The notes below the pieces were generated by a model. The model worked only from the letters and a program-made list of their open reading frames with translations. It made no database searches and was not told where the DNA came from. A stretch of 64,000 nt of DNA from Gonocerus acuteangulatus (taxonomy: Eukaryota; Arthropoda; Insecta; Hemiptera; Coreidae). This document shows, piece by piece, positions 1 to 11,500 of the stretch (the stretch's first letter is position 1; every line of letters begins with the position of its first letter). Both the position numbers and the translations under genes were made by a program. The stretch lies in assembly GCA_946811695.1 (NCBI GenBank), contig OX328126.1, positions 88,169,785 to 88,233,784 of the forward strand, read 5' to 3'.

Positions 1-52
1 GTGTGTGTTGTGTGTGTTTAATTATTCTTCAACTGACCTTATTCTCAATCTT

Positions 53-477
53 CTTATTTTCGTGCTAGGCGGAAGGACAAATAATAAAAACTTCACCACA
101 AAGTTTCACCAACTTTATTACCTCCCTACATGTTTCACACCTTTTTTGGTGCCTCTTCGGTGGAAAAAGTTACATGTATAAAACGTACAGCCTCAATCTG
201 AGAGGATAACCTTCCACCAGTACGGCCACGTCTAGACTGATCATATCAGCTGATTATATTTCGCCATGTTGGATTCTTTCAGACCATGATCAGTCTAGAC
301 GTGGCCGTACTGGTAGAGGTTGTCCTCCTCAGATTGAGGCTGTAAGTTTTATATATGTAACTTTTTCCCCTGAAGAGGCAGCAAAAAAGGTGTGAAACAT
401 GTAGGGAGGTAATAAAGTTGGTGAAACTTTGTGGTAAAGTTCTTATTATTTGACCTTCCGCCTAGCATGAAAATAAG
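53..477. repeat. Foldback (inverted-repeat) element
   Basis: Two arms of about 192 bp (53-244 and 286-477) are near-perfect reverse complements around a 41-bp spacer. The spacer contains the palindrome atcagctgat at 245-254. The outer edges pair cttattttcgtgctaggcgg with its complement at 458-477. No coding potential. It resembles a MITE or foldback transposon, but the family is not recognised and no target-site duplication is clear because the right side runs into a (TA)n tract. Confidence 0.8.
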
Positions 478-483
478 TATATC

Positions 484-487
<4 letters not shown>

Positions 488-575
<88 letters not shown>

Positions 576-582
576 TAGATAG
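488..582. repeat. (TA)n then (GA)n microsatellite
   Basis: About 38 bp of alternating TA pass directly into about 45 bp of GA and then GATA. The tract sits directly beside the right arm of the foldback at 53-477. Confidence 0.95.
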
Positions 583-794
583 AATAAACAATAACAACAA
601 TACAATTCTAAATCTGGCTGCTTACACAAACATAACATTTAAAGTTTCATACACTACTTAAACTTATAAAACATTTTTCTGTAACTAATGCCTTGATATC
701 CTAACTTATTACCTTAAGATTATACTAAATAACACAGCATAAATAGCCTTATTAAAAAAAAAAAACTAGTAAATATCACTAACATAAAAATTAA
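571..794. other. AT-rich stretch without recognised features
   Basis: AT-rich sequence with a short poly-A run near 752. I see no gene, RNA or repeat boundary here. Confidence 0.5.
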
Positions 795-1692
795 AAGTCC
801 GTCACGCAGGAGCTGCATAATTAAGCACTTTCCTCAGAATTTGGGTAGTGTAGATTGCTTTCCAGAACAATTTGCTTAAAATAATCTACATAAATAAAAT
901 AAAAACATGAATAGTTCTCTTTTAATTTTGCAACGAGTAACTGATCAATTATTAATTTGCTTCCAGAGTTATGTTTACACATGGTACCTACTACACTACG
1001 TAATAAATACAAAAAACCTCATATTATCGTATTTTGATCTAACGCAGGAACAGGATACAGTCCCCTCTAGTGGTAGGAAGCTCTCCTTGCGGCGGCTTTG
1101 TGAACCTACGTCTGGCGGGCTTTTCTATTGAAATATATTACAAAGTAAACCCCCCTTTCCGATTGAGCGATTCAGCACATTTTTACAACACTTCTTTCTC
1201 ATGAGTTACCCGCGTTTCGTTACAATACAGCAGAAATTACGACCGGTATGAGTATATTAGTAATTAGTAATTTGGGTCCCCCCCCTCCTAATGAACCGAT
1301 TTAGTTTATTTTTGCAACACATATTTACCTGTAGATTACCACTACGAATACCGAGTTTCGTCGAACTATACCAAAAATCACGGCTGGTAGTGGCGAATTG
1401 GTATTGTGGGTCTGAGGTAACCCCCCCCCCCCCCCTCCTTATGAACCGATTTAGTTCATTTTTATATGTCACTTTTCTCTCTATATTACCACTACGAATA
1501 CCAAGTTTCGTTGAAATATAACAAATATTACGGCTGACATGGTCAAGTTAGTGTTTTGGGTTCGGGGTAACCCCCCTTCCGGTGGACCGATTTTGGTGGT
1601 CAACGAACTCGTTCATTCGTTTGCTAATTGAATGCTATATACCAAGTTTCGTGACGAAAAAACAAAAACTCTGGCCGCTATCGTGTTAACAG

Positions 1693-1700
<8 letters not shown>
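795..1700 (+). repeat. Dispersed repeat, copy 1, with internal ~145-bp tandem units
   Basis: This segment is repeated in the same orientation at 37762-38822. It starts at gtccgtcacgcagg and ends in a (TA)n tract after gttaacagacacacac. The right half is built of diverged units of about 145 bp. Each unit contains a C-run, then atgaaccgatttag, then ccactacgaatacc. A related reverse-strand fragment lies at 54690-55030. No transposase is visible, so the class is unknown. Confidence 0.75.

Positions 1701-1762
<62 letters not shown>
1700..1762. repeat. (TA)n microsatellite
   Basis: Pure alternating AT of about 60 bp at the end of the dispersed repeat. The partner copy near 38 kb also ends in a (TA)n tract. 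Confidence 0.95.
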
Positions 1763-1764
<2 letters not shown>

Positions 1765-1924
1765 CAGAGGGTGAATCAAAATTCAGCCTTCCCACAAATT
1801 TTCTCTTTATTTGCACTAGGCCTTTCAACACAAATGTGCCATCATCAGGTGCTGGCATGCATGTTCATTTATGTTGTTACAGCATAATGCTGTTCCGGCA
1901 GAAGCTCGACAAGCTGTATTTACG

Positions 1925-2413
1925 AAAAATGTATGAAGATCCGAAAAATTTTCATATCTATTGATAAAATTTGTTTTTTCGTATACATCCTCAACTCCAT
2001 ATATAATCAAAATTTAAACATCTTAGTTGGGATTAATTTCGAAGATATAGAAAATATTTCAATTGAATCCTGCGATTCTAAGTACCCACAAAAAAAAATA
2101 ATGACTTACAAAAACATTGATTTCACTTTTCTCAAAAACGGTTACAGATATCGCCTTAAAAATGGTTTCATTCGTTTTCTTATCTTAAGAAACCTATAAA
2201 ACAAGTACCTGCAAGCATATGAAGTCAAAAACGTAAGCGTTACGATTTTTTTTGCGCGAATTTCGCCCCAAACACTATCTTCCAGTGGGCGGATTCTGCT
2301 GGTTAACGAACTTGACCTTTCAAATTAGACGACAGATTTTTGCACCAAATTTCATAAAAATCGGACTATTTTTGAGCTTGCTAGAGCGTGAACAGACAAG
2401 CATATATATATAA

Positions 2414-2475
<62 letters not shown>

Positions 2476-2620
2476 TTGGGCCACCTATATTTTCGTGATC
2501 TATAGGGTCTGAAACGTGAAAGTTTCTAGTCGGCACTTCCGGATTGCGTCGTGAGGTCATCCTCATAAGCGGGTTCTCCCTATGGAGATAAGGAGTAACC
2601 GCGCTAAAAACGAAAGCACC
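1925..2620 (+). repeat. (TA)n-core hairpin-ended repeat (family D), copy 1
   Basis: Same family as 21725-22656 and, reversed, 47350-48680. Shared blocks are a body with gcgcgaatttcgcccc, the line gttaacgaacttgacctttc, then (TA)n at about 2416-2472, then ctagtcggcacttccgg, then a GC-rich end. Here the terminal hairpin is degraded (ctccctatggagataaggag). Non-coding. The class is unknown. Confidence 0.7.
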
Positions 2621-2689
2621 ACCCTAAACGTAAGACACTACATACAAATAAAACCCTTCCTAAAAAAGTAGTAAATAAAAAGAAAATTA

Positions 2690-3038
2690 TTCTAATGACA
2701 ATTCAGATTCTGCTACTAACACCGAAATTTCTTCAGGAGAAAGTGACGTTGATCTGTCTGATAAATGTTGTGAGTGAAGTCAATAACCAGCAAAAATTTG
2801 AAAGTGTGATTTTGAAAAAGGAAATTTTATACTTGTTAAAAATAAAAGTAAAAAGACTATTACATATTTAGTCGCATAGATCTGTGGTATTAAATGTCCA
2901 ATGTTTAAGATCCAATATTTGAAAAAACAAACTTTAAGTGACAAGTTTACGAGAGAAGATGAAAATTTGTATGATATTGATGTTGAAGACATTGTGACTA
3001 AACTTCCATACCCTACTATTGCTAGTGGATCTGCTTGA
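2690..3038 (+). pseudogene. C-terminal relic of a pogo/Tigger-like transposase
   Basis: Reading the strand in segments gives protein-like sequence interrupted by stops. An acidic Ser/Asp-rich stretch at about 2690-2776 comes first, then FEKGNFILVKNKSKK at about 2808-2852, then KIQYLKKQTLSDKF and DIDVEDIVTKLPYP up to the stop at 3036-3038. This arrangement resembles the C-terminal tail of pogo/Tigger-like DDE transposases (family knowledge). A homologous block occurs reversed in the elements at 4367-5470 and 19214-20483. Stops near 2776 and 2879 show it is dead. The catalytic DDE domain is not in the window. Confidence 0.55.
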
Positions 3039-3455
3039 CAGTTAAAACGTTTATCGATTGGACTGGATTTTTCAGCATATTAAGCATAACATAATATCAA
3101 TAATAGCTTTTTATTATGCTTACATCCTTGTCCTGTATTTATTAAACTTTCAATTAATTATAATCTTACTCAATACAATTTTTTTCCTGCACTTCTGTGT
3201 TGTTTTTACGTGGTCAGAGGTACAACACCCCGTGGTCAAAGGTACAACTACATGTTGTACCTTTGACCACTGTACGATTATTTTTTTTTTTAAATTAATA
3301 AAAAATATTAAATGTAAAGCTAGAACCTTGAAAAAATTAAATATGATAAGCAATAGAATACTAATTACAATGAAATAAAATAAATGAATTTAGCACTAAT
3401 ATTCCAGCTAAAAAAAAATTCAATTGTGCAAAGTGGTCAAAGGGACAACACCTTC

Positions 3456-3459
<4 letters not shown>
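2690..3459 (-). mobile_element. pogo-like DNA transposon, truncated copy A
   Basis: The right end reads gacaacaccttcccct followed by (TA)n. This is the complement of the left terminus of copies B and C. The block 2858-3459 is the reverse complement of 4367-4970, so copies A and B form a large inverted repeat around 3.5-4.4 kb. The other terminus is missing. Internal gttgtacctttgaccac motifs are present at 3214-3274. Confidence 0.7.
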
Positions 3460-3514
<55 letters not shown>

Positions 3515-3909
3515 AGCACGAAGTAAGTTCTCATTCATGGATCGTAGTACTCAACATCTCTATTTGTAGTAGGAATATTGTGAAGTGATTGGTAGCTAAC
3601 GATGATGAGCCTGTAGTAATTACTAATTGGAGATAGTGAATGAAAGCATCGGTTCATTGATGACTAGACAATCGGACAGCTGGACTATAGCTTTATGAAT
3701 GGAGGAAGCCAGCATCTACTATTGGATCTAATACAACGGCTACTACAGGCCGGTCTTATTGTACAGACTTTTCATTCATAACTAATGAGAGTACAATCAT
3801 TTTCTTATCCTGTATTTTATTTTATGAAGAAATCCGGAAGTTCCAACTAGAAACATTCACATTTCAGAACCCATAGATCACGAAAAGAAAAATTGTTCAC
3901 ATTTATTTA

Positions 3910-3962
<53 letters not shown>

Positions 3963-4366
3963 TTTTTTACGGGTGTAATAATCGGTATCTCCTGGGTAGG
4001 ATCGATGAAGATATGAAGAAATCTTTCACAAATTCTTTCGTAGGTCCAACCTTAATATCTACTAAGCGCTTCGGGCAAATTAATAATTGCCCATTCAAAA
4101 TGAATTTATTCGGATTATTCCCACAAAAAAAATCATGCTATTCGCCGCGCACAATGTCTATGAGTTATAAAATCAACCAAAAATGTTGACCTTAACGGGC
4201 TGATTACTCAATTTTGTCTGGAGTACCTCCCCCCCTCCACCTTCAGAAGAGCCGATTTTCCTGGTCTGCGTACTAATGCATTCTTTGGTTATGGGAACGC
4301 TATGTACCAAGCTTCGGAGCGAAAAAAAAATTATGGCAGTTATCTTTTGGACATACATTTATATAT
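3460..4366. other. Spacer with (TA)n tracts and family-D fragment
   Basis: (TA)n lies at 3460-3511 and 3917-3959. A reversed fragment of family D (aagaaatccggaagttccaactagaaa) lies at about 3822-3890. After the second (TA)n, 3961-4080 resembles sequence at 40810-40930, which also follows a (TA)n tract (shared ggtaggatcgat). No gene seen. Confidence 0.6.
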
Positions 4367-5470
4367 AGGGGAAGGTGTTGTACCTTTGACCACTTTGCAA
4401 AATTTAATTTTTGTTAGCTTGGATATTAACCCTAAATTCATTTTTTTTTATTTCATTGTAATTAGTATTGTATTGCTTATCATATTTAATTTTTTCAAGG
4501 TTCTAGCTTTACATTTAATATTTTTTATTAATTTCTAAAAAAATAATCTTACAGTGGTGAAAGGTACAACATGTAGTTGTACCTTTGACCACGGGGTGTT
4601 GTACCTCTGACCACGTAAAACCAACAGCAGTCCAGAAAAAAAATTGTATTCAGTAATATTTTAATTAATTGTAAGTTTAATAAATACAGGACAAGGATGT
4701 AAGAATAATAAAAAAAAAAGCTATTATTGATATTATGATATGCTTAATATGCTGAAAAATCCAGTCCAACCGATAAACGTTTTAACTGTTAAGCAGATCC
4801 ACTAGCAATAGTAGGGTATGGAAGTTTAGCCACAATGTCTTCAACATCAATATCATACAAATTTTCATCTTCTCTCGTAAACTTGTCACTTAAAGTTTGT
4901 TTTTTCAAATATTGGATCTTAAACATTGGACATTTAATACCACAGATCTCTGCGATTAAATATGTAATAATAATATTAATTTTTTTTTAAATTTGTACCA
5001 GAAGAACATAAAAGTTGAATTATAAAAAAAATATTACTCAGGTGTGTTGCACCTTTGACCTTGTCAAAGGAACAACAACTAGTCGTGGTCAGAGGTACAA
5101 CACCCTGGTAGTGAAAATTAAAAAGTATGCTAAAAATTTTAGGGTTAAGATAAATCAATTTCAGAAGCTACACCATGTTTCTTATTGTAATAGCTACTTT
5201 GTCAAATGATTTCCATCTAAAAAGACATAATACAAAAAATATAATGAGGCAAAACATCATCAATAAATAACTTACATTTTTATGATAGAAATGGATAAGT
5301 ATTATTTGCAAGAATCCTCTTTGACTTGAATAATCCAAAGTAGGTTACACAAGCCCTTTAGGGAAGGAGCTAAACACTAATTACACCAAAATTTATAAAA
5401 TGTTGCTACATGCCACCACAGCCTCGGTGGTCAAAGGTACAATATGGTCAGAGGCACAACACCTTCCCCT
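4367..5470 (+). mobile_element. pogo-like DNA transposon, copy B (1.1 kb)
   Basis: Terminal inverted repeats start AGGGGAAGGTGTTGTACC at 4367 and close with the complement ending accttcccct at 5470. TA lies on both sides, consistent with the TA target duplication of the Tc1/mariner-pogo superfamily. On the minus strand at about 4792-4960 is the same transposase C-terminal relic as at 2930-3038. The motif gttgtacctttgaccac or its complement recurs at about nine places (4376, 4556, 4575, 4597, 5045, 5065, 5087, 5428, 5447). Non-autonomous. Confidence 0.75.
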
Positions 5471-5483
5471 ATATATATATATA

Positions 5484-6670
5484 CTAGCTGAATACCCGTG
5501 CTTCGTCACGGCAGATAAGTAGTTATTTTATTGCGTTAAAAAATGTTTCATTAAAATTACGTTTCAATACAATTCTGTGCAGTTTATTACAGCACGGTTC
5601 CCGTCATACTATATTTTATTCAATGGGGGTTAAAATTTAAAAGTTTATGTTTCCAAGAAGTCATATGGTAACACCCAATATATTTACGAGTATTACCAAG
5701 GTTATAGGCGAGGAGGCTGTGCAAGGGTTCCGGATATTATTACCTCGCCTGGAAAACCTAAGGATATGCCATACATCACGGTTTGACCGGGACTGTCTCG
5801 GTATTTTGCAATTGTTTCGGTGTCCCGCCCAGTTTTATCAATGTCCCGGAAAAGGCTGTAAGATGTAAATAGTAATGAATTCATGTTTATAAGAATCTTT
5901 TATAAATCGGTTACTTTTCTACAATCAACATTTTTACTACTGCTCACAGTGTCAAAGAAATGAGAAGTAATCTAACTGTAAAACGCTGGAACTACCTGCA
6001 CAGCGCTGCCGGCTGCCAGACACTACTATTTGGCTGAGAGATTGTTTTAAGAAAATCAAGTAGCAAAAAAAGTTCCGTTCTTATTTTTAAGGTTTCGGTA
6101 GACTAACAGTTCAGGATCCCCCCTTCCCGTTACTTGCTAGGCTTAAAACTCACCATTTTGCTTATAATTTGTACTGTTTTTATTCCCAACCCCCCCTGGT
6201 ATGCCCATCCCATATTAATGTGTCTCGGTTTAACTCTCGAAAAATATGCCAAGACTATCTGACGGGGACAGGCAGAAAAGAAACGCAATTAAAACTCTAT
6301 GAGGGACAGTTAATTTCTAGTAATTCAAGGTCTGCCATCATAGTTGAAATTAACTTCAATTAGAAATAAAACTATGAGATAGATAATGTAAGGTAACAGC
6401 TGTTCTTTATCATCCTAGCAACGCAGGCTGCCTAGGCTTGCCTTCTCTAACCAACTCAAACTTTGAACCCCCCTAAAAATGCTCAAAAATACGAATATCA
6501 AAAAATCCTTTCTTAGCGAGCGCCTACGTTATATAGGGAGTGTCCATGCAAAATTTCAAAATTTTCTGTGGAGCGGTTTGGGCTGGGCGTTGATAGATGA
6601 GTGAGTGAGTGAGTGAGTGAGTGAGTGAGTGAGTGAGTGAGTGAGTGAGTGAGTGGTATTTGGCAAATAT
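5484..6670 (-). mobile_element. Helitron-like element, copy 1
   Basis: Read on the minus strand, the element ends CCGTGACGAAGCACGG (5-bp stem hairpin, 5496-5511), an eight-base spacer, then CTAG followed by T from the flanking (TA)n. This is the architecture of a Helitron 3' terminus (family knowledge). Related ends occur at 25136 (minus) and 33931 (plus). The far end carries a (GAGT)n tract at 6597-6656 next to (TA)n at 6675-6721. No Rep/helicase is seen, so it would be non-autonomous. An open stretch at 5647-5868 matches nothing I know. Confidence 0.5.
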
Positions 6671-6673
6671 ATA

Positions 6674-6721
<48 letters not shown>
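6597..6721. repeat. (GAGT)n and (TA)n microsatellites
   Basis: About 15 GAGT units at 6597-6656, then 18 bp of spacer, then pure (TA)n to 6721 and a short CA run. Confidence 0.95.
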
Positions 6722-6732
<11 letters not shown>

Positions 6733-6837
6733 TTTTAAATTCCCCAAAATATCTGAATTTTGTAAAACTCCAAACGTGTTAAGAAATTGTCTACTCACTC
6801 CATGGTTATAAACTATCCAAAACTAAAAGTCATAGTT

Positions 6838-6935
6838 TATAGCGCGGCTCCTCCCTCCCTCGATAGGGAGGGAGGAGCCGCTTATTAGGTTGGCTTTACG
6901 ACGCAATCCGGAAGTTTTTGTTTTTCGTTTTAAAC
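6838..6935 (-). repeat. Family D terminal hairpin fragment
   Basis: CGGCTCCTCCCTCCCT pairs perfectly with AGGGAGGGAGGAGCCG across a four-base loop (6845-6880). It is followed by the family-D flank acgcaatccggaag. This is the most intact hairpin of the family in the window. Confidence 0.7.
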
Positions 6936-7215
6936 TTCATTTATGAGTAAAATTAGTATTTTCGTAAAAGAACGCAAGAAAATGAGAAACTTATTGGCAA
7001 TTGTGGTTTCCTATAGCGAACATTGAGATGGCGGTATCTGTTATGGCGAGAGATGGAGATGGGAAAAACATAAGGCGAAGGTATTTGATGGCCCGTGCAA
7101 GTGGCGTTCGTGCCTTTCTATAAGAAGGAATATATATTTATGGTTAAGAACCCATAAAATAAACATAAAATTTTACATTATTATTTCCTTATTGATAATT
7201 ATATGGTTGTTGTAG

Positions 7216-7366
7216 GTACTAGCCGGGAGCTCAAGTTCCCAGAGCGGGTGTACGAGGAGGCTGTGGCCCTTCTAAAGGGTCGTTCGGAGTTCACCCTCAC
7301 AGCCAGTGCCCGCCAGGAACCTCTCAACTCAGGATCACTCATTGCCTTCTCTGCAGGACTCAATAG
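7216..7366 (+). CDS. NELL: NELL exon: N-terminal part of TSPN/LamG-like domain
   Basis: First NELL exon inside the window. The acceptor is ttgttgtag|GT and the exon enters in phase 1. It encodes a segment starting TSRELKFPERVYEEAV and including GRSEFTLTAS, which matches the thrombospondin-N/laminin-G-like domain of NELL1/NELL2, secreted proteins acting in developmental and neuronal signalling (family knowledge). The donor is unusual. The exon ends AATAG and the intron begins GCAAGTACT, a GC donor with a perfect AG|GCAAGT consensus. It leaves phase 2, and the next exon starts with the one base needed. A GT two bases further on would break the frame. The signal-peptide exon is upstream of the window. 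Confidence 0.9.
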
Positions 7367-7744
7367 GCAAGTACTAGCTCTTTGTTGTTGTTTTTTATTT
7401 CTTAACAAATATAGAACACATTTTTATAGTGCAATTAGGTACATGAGTTTTTACTAAGTGGATTAAATCATAAGGACAGAAGAATAAAAGTTCGTTACAT
7501 TACTGGTCACGTTGTAATAAATAAAACAACTAGACAAACGAAACTTATAAAACAAAATGTCCATGTGCGATAAAACCAGAATAAAATAAAGTACATTCAT
7601 AAAGGAATAAAGAAAGATATATTTTCGGATAAAAGTGTGTTGATTTTAAGTCTTTGTAGTCTACACTGTAGACTATACTTAACAGACTGTAGACTATACA
7701 GTCCCCCCTTCTCGGTACAGGCGTACACATATCCTCTATATACC

Positions 7745-7892
7745 TAAAAGAACTAGAGAAGCCCGCCGTCCTTATTTATTTTTAATTTAATTTTCGAGCA
7801 TCGCAACGACGGCGATTTGCTCTTTTCAAAATACAACAAATACCGATTTATACAAAAATACAAACTTATAGAACTAAATACAACAACTACTA
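7745..7892. other. Left flank of satellite with one degenerate unit
   Basis: A lone relic of the satellite unit (ctagagaagcccgccgtcc) lies at 7753-7771. AT-rich sequence separates it from the array proper. It may mark an older, eroded array edge. Confidence 0.5.
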
Positions 7893-8539
7893 CAGAAGCC
7901 CACCGTCAGCCAGTCACGGCTTTGTGCTGGCTGCTGGAGAAGCCCACCGTCAGCCAGTCAAGGCTCTGTCCTGGCTGCTAGAGAAGCCCACCGAAAGCCA
8001 GTCACGGCTTTGTGCTGGCTGCTAGAGAAGCCCACCGTCAGCCAGTCACGGCTTTGTGCTGGCTGCTGGAGAAGCCCACCGTCAGCCAGTCAAGGCTCTG
8101 TCCTGGCTGCTTGAGAAGCCCACCGAAAGCCAGTCACGGCTTTGTGCTGGCTGCTAGAGAAGCCCACCGTCAGCCAGTCACGGCTTTGTGCTGGCTGCTA
8201 GAGAAGCCCCCCGTCAGCCAGTCACGGCTTTGTGCTGGCTGCTAGAGAAGCCCACCGTCAGCCAGTCACGGCTTTGTGCTGGCTGCTAGAGAAGCCCCCC
8301 GTCAGCCAGTCACGGCTTTGTGCTGGCTGCTAGAGAAGCCCACCGTCAGCCAGTCACGGCTTTGTGCTGGCTGCTAGAGAAGCCCACCGTCAGCCAGTCA
8401 AGGCTCTGTCCTGGCTGCTAGAGAAGCCCACCGAAAGCCAGTCACGGCTTTGTGCTGGCTGCTAGAGAAGCCCCCCGTCAGCCAGTCACGGCTTTGTGCT
8501 GGCTGCTAGAGAAGCCCACCGTCAGCCAGTCACGGCTTT

Positions 8540-11500
8540 GTGCTGGCTGCTAGAGAAGCCCCTCGTCAGCCAGTCACGGCTTTGTGCTGGCTGCTAGAGA
8601 AGCCCCCGTCAGCCAGTCACGGCTTTGTGCTGGCTGCTAGAGAAGCCCACCGTCAGCCAGTCACGGCTTTGTGCTGGCTGCTAGAGAAGCCCACCGTCAG
8701 CCAGTCACGGCTTTGTGCTGGCTGCTGGAGAAGCCCACCGTCAGCCAGTCAAGGCTCTGTCCTGGCTGCTAGAGAAGCCCACCGAAAGCCAGTCACGGCT
8801 TTGTGCTGGCTGCTAGAGAAGCCCCCGTCAGCCAGTCACGGCTTTGTGCTGGCTGCTGGAGAAGCCCACCGTCAGCCAGTCAAGGCTCTGTCCTGGCTGC
8901 TAGAGAAGCCCACCGAAAGCCAGTCACGGCTTTGTGCTGGCTGCTAGAGAAGCCCACCGTCAGCCAGTCACGGCTTTGTGCTGGCTGCTAGAGAAGCCCC
9001 CCGTCAGCCAGTCACGGCTTTGTGCTGGCTGCTAGAGAAGCCCACCGTCAGCCAGTCACGGCTTTGTGCTGGCTGCTAGAGAAGCCCCCCGTAAGCCAGT
9101 CACGGCTTTGTGCTGGCTGCTAGAGAAGCCCACCGTCAGCCAGTCACGGCTTTGTGCTGGCTGCTGGAGAAGCCCACCGTCAGCCAGTCAAGGCTCTGTC
9201 CTGGCTGCTAGAGAAGCCCACCGAAAGCCAGTCACGGCTTTGTGCTGGCTGCTAGAGAAGCCCCCCGTCAGCCAGTCACGGCTTTGTGCTGGCTGCTAGA
9301 GAAGCCCACCGTCAGCCAGTCACGGCTTTGTGCTGGCTGCTAGAGAAGCCCCCCGTCAGCCAGTCACGGCTTTGTGCTGGCTGCTAGAGAAGCCCACCGT
9401 CAGCCAGTCACGGCTTTGTGCTGGCTGCTAGAGAAGCCCCCCGTCAGCCAGTCACGGCTTTGTGCTGGCTGCTAGAGAAGCCCCCGTCAGCCAGTCACGG
9501 CTTTGTGCTGGCTGCTAGAGAAGCCCACCGTCAGCCAGTCACGGCTTTGTGCTGGCTGCTAGAGAAGCCCACCGTCAGCCAGTCACGGCTTTGTGCTGGC
9601 TGCTGGAGAAGCCCACCGTCAGCCAGTCAAGGCTCTGTCCTGGCTGCTAGAGAAGCCCACCGAAAGCCAGTCACGGCTTTGTGCTGGCTGCTAGAGAAGC
9701 CCCCGTCAGCCAGTCACGGCTTTGTGCTGGCTGCTGGAGAAGCCCACCGTCAGACAGTCAAGGCTCTGTCCTGGCTGCTAGAGAAGCCCACCGAAAGCCA
9801 GTCACGGCTTTGTGCTGGCTGCTAGAGAAGCCCCCCGTCAGCCAGTCACGGCTTTGTGCTGGCTGCTAGAGAAGCCCACCGTCAGCCAGTCACGGCTTTG
9901 TGCTGGCTGCTAGAGAAGCCCCCCGTCAGCCAGTCACGGCTTTGTGCTGGCTGCTAGAGAAGCCCACCGTCAGCCAGTCACGGCTTTGTGCTGGCTGCTA
10001 GAGAAGCCCCCCGTCAGCCAGTCACGGCTTTGTGCTGGCTGCTAGAGAAGCCCACCGTCAGCCAGTCACGGCTTTGTGCTGGCTGCTGGAGAAGCCCACC
10101 GTCAGCCAGTCAAGGCTCTGTCCTGGCTGCTAGAGAAGCCCACCGAAAGCCAGTCACGGCTTTGTGCTGGCTGCTAGAGAAGCCCCCCGTCAGCCAGTCA
10201 CGGCTTTGTGCTGGCTGCTAGAGAAGCCCACCGTCAGCCAGTCACGGCTTTGTGCTGGCTGCTAGAGAAGCCCCCCGTCAGCCAGTCACGGCTTTGTGCT
10301 GGCTGCTAGAGAAGCCCACCGTCAGCCAGTCACGGCTTTGTGCTGGCTGCTGGAGAAGCCCACCGTCAGCCAGTCAAGGCTCTGTCCTGGCTGCTAGAGA
10401 AGCCCACCGAAAGCCAGTCACGGCTTTGTGCTGGCTGCTAGAGAAGCCCCCCGTCAGCCAGTCACGGCTTTGTGCTGGCTGCTAGAGAAGCCCCCGTCAG
10501 CCAGTCACGGCTCCGTCCTGGCTGCTAGAGAAGCCCACCGAAAGCCAGTCACGGCTTTGTGCTGGCTGCTAGAGAAGCCCCCGTCAGCCAGTCACGGCTT
10601 TGTGCTGGCTGCTAGAGAAGCCCCCCGTCAGCCAGTCACGGCTTTGTGCTGGCTGCTAGAGAAGCCCACCGAAAGCCAGTCACGGCTTTGTGCTGGCTGC
10701 TAGAGAAGCCCACCGTCAGCCAGTCACGGCTTTGTGCTGGCTGCTAGAGAAGCCCCCCGTCAGCCAGTCACGGCTTTGTGCTGGCTGCTAGAGAAGCCCA
10801 CCGTCAGCCAGTCACGGCTTTGTGCTGGCTGCTAGAGAAGCCCCCCGTAAGCCAGTCACGGCTTTGTGCTGGCTGCTAGAGAAGCCCACCGTCAGCCAGT
10901 CACGGCTTTGTGCTGGCTGCTGGAGAAGCCCACCGTCAGCCAGTCAAGGCTCTGTCCTGGCTGCTAGAGAAGCCCACCGAAAGCCAGTCACGGCTTTGTG
11001 CTGGCTGCTAGAGAAGCCCCCCGTCAGCCAGTCACGGCTTTGTGCTGGCTGCTAGAGAAGCCCACCGTCAGCCAGTCACGGCTTTGTGCTGGCTGCTAGA
11101 GAAGCCCCCCGTCAGCCAGTCACGGCTTTGTGCTGGCTGCTAGAGAAGCCCACCGTCAGCCAGTCAAGGCTCTGTCCTGGCTGCTAGAGAAGCCCACCGA
11201 AAGCCAGTCACGGCTTTGTGCTGGCTGCTAGAGAAGCCCCCCGTCAGCCAGTCACGGCTTTGTGCTGGCTGCTAGAGAAGCCCACCGTCAGCCAGTCACG
11301 GCTTTGTGCTGGCTGCTAGAGAAGCCCCCCGTCAGCCAGTCACGGCTTTGTGCTGGCTGCTAGAGAAGCCCCCGTCAGCCAGTCACGGCTTTGTGCTGGC
11401 TGCTAGAGAAGCCCACCGTCAGCCAGTCACGGCTTTGTGCTGGCTGCTAGAGAAGCCCACCGTCAGCCAGTCACGGCTTTGTGCTGGCTGCTGGAGAAGC

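Noticed and set aside
7370..7372. GT donor at 7371 instead of GC at 7367
   Set aside because: It would put the exon at 20853 out of frame and break a well-conserved stretch.
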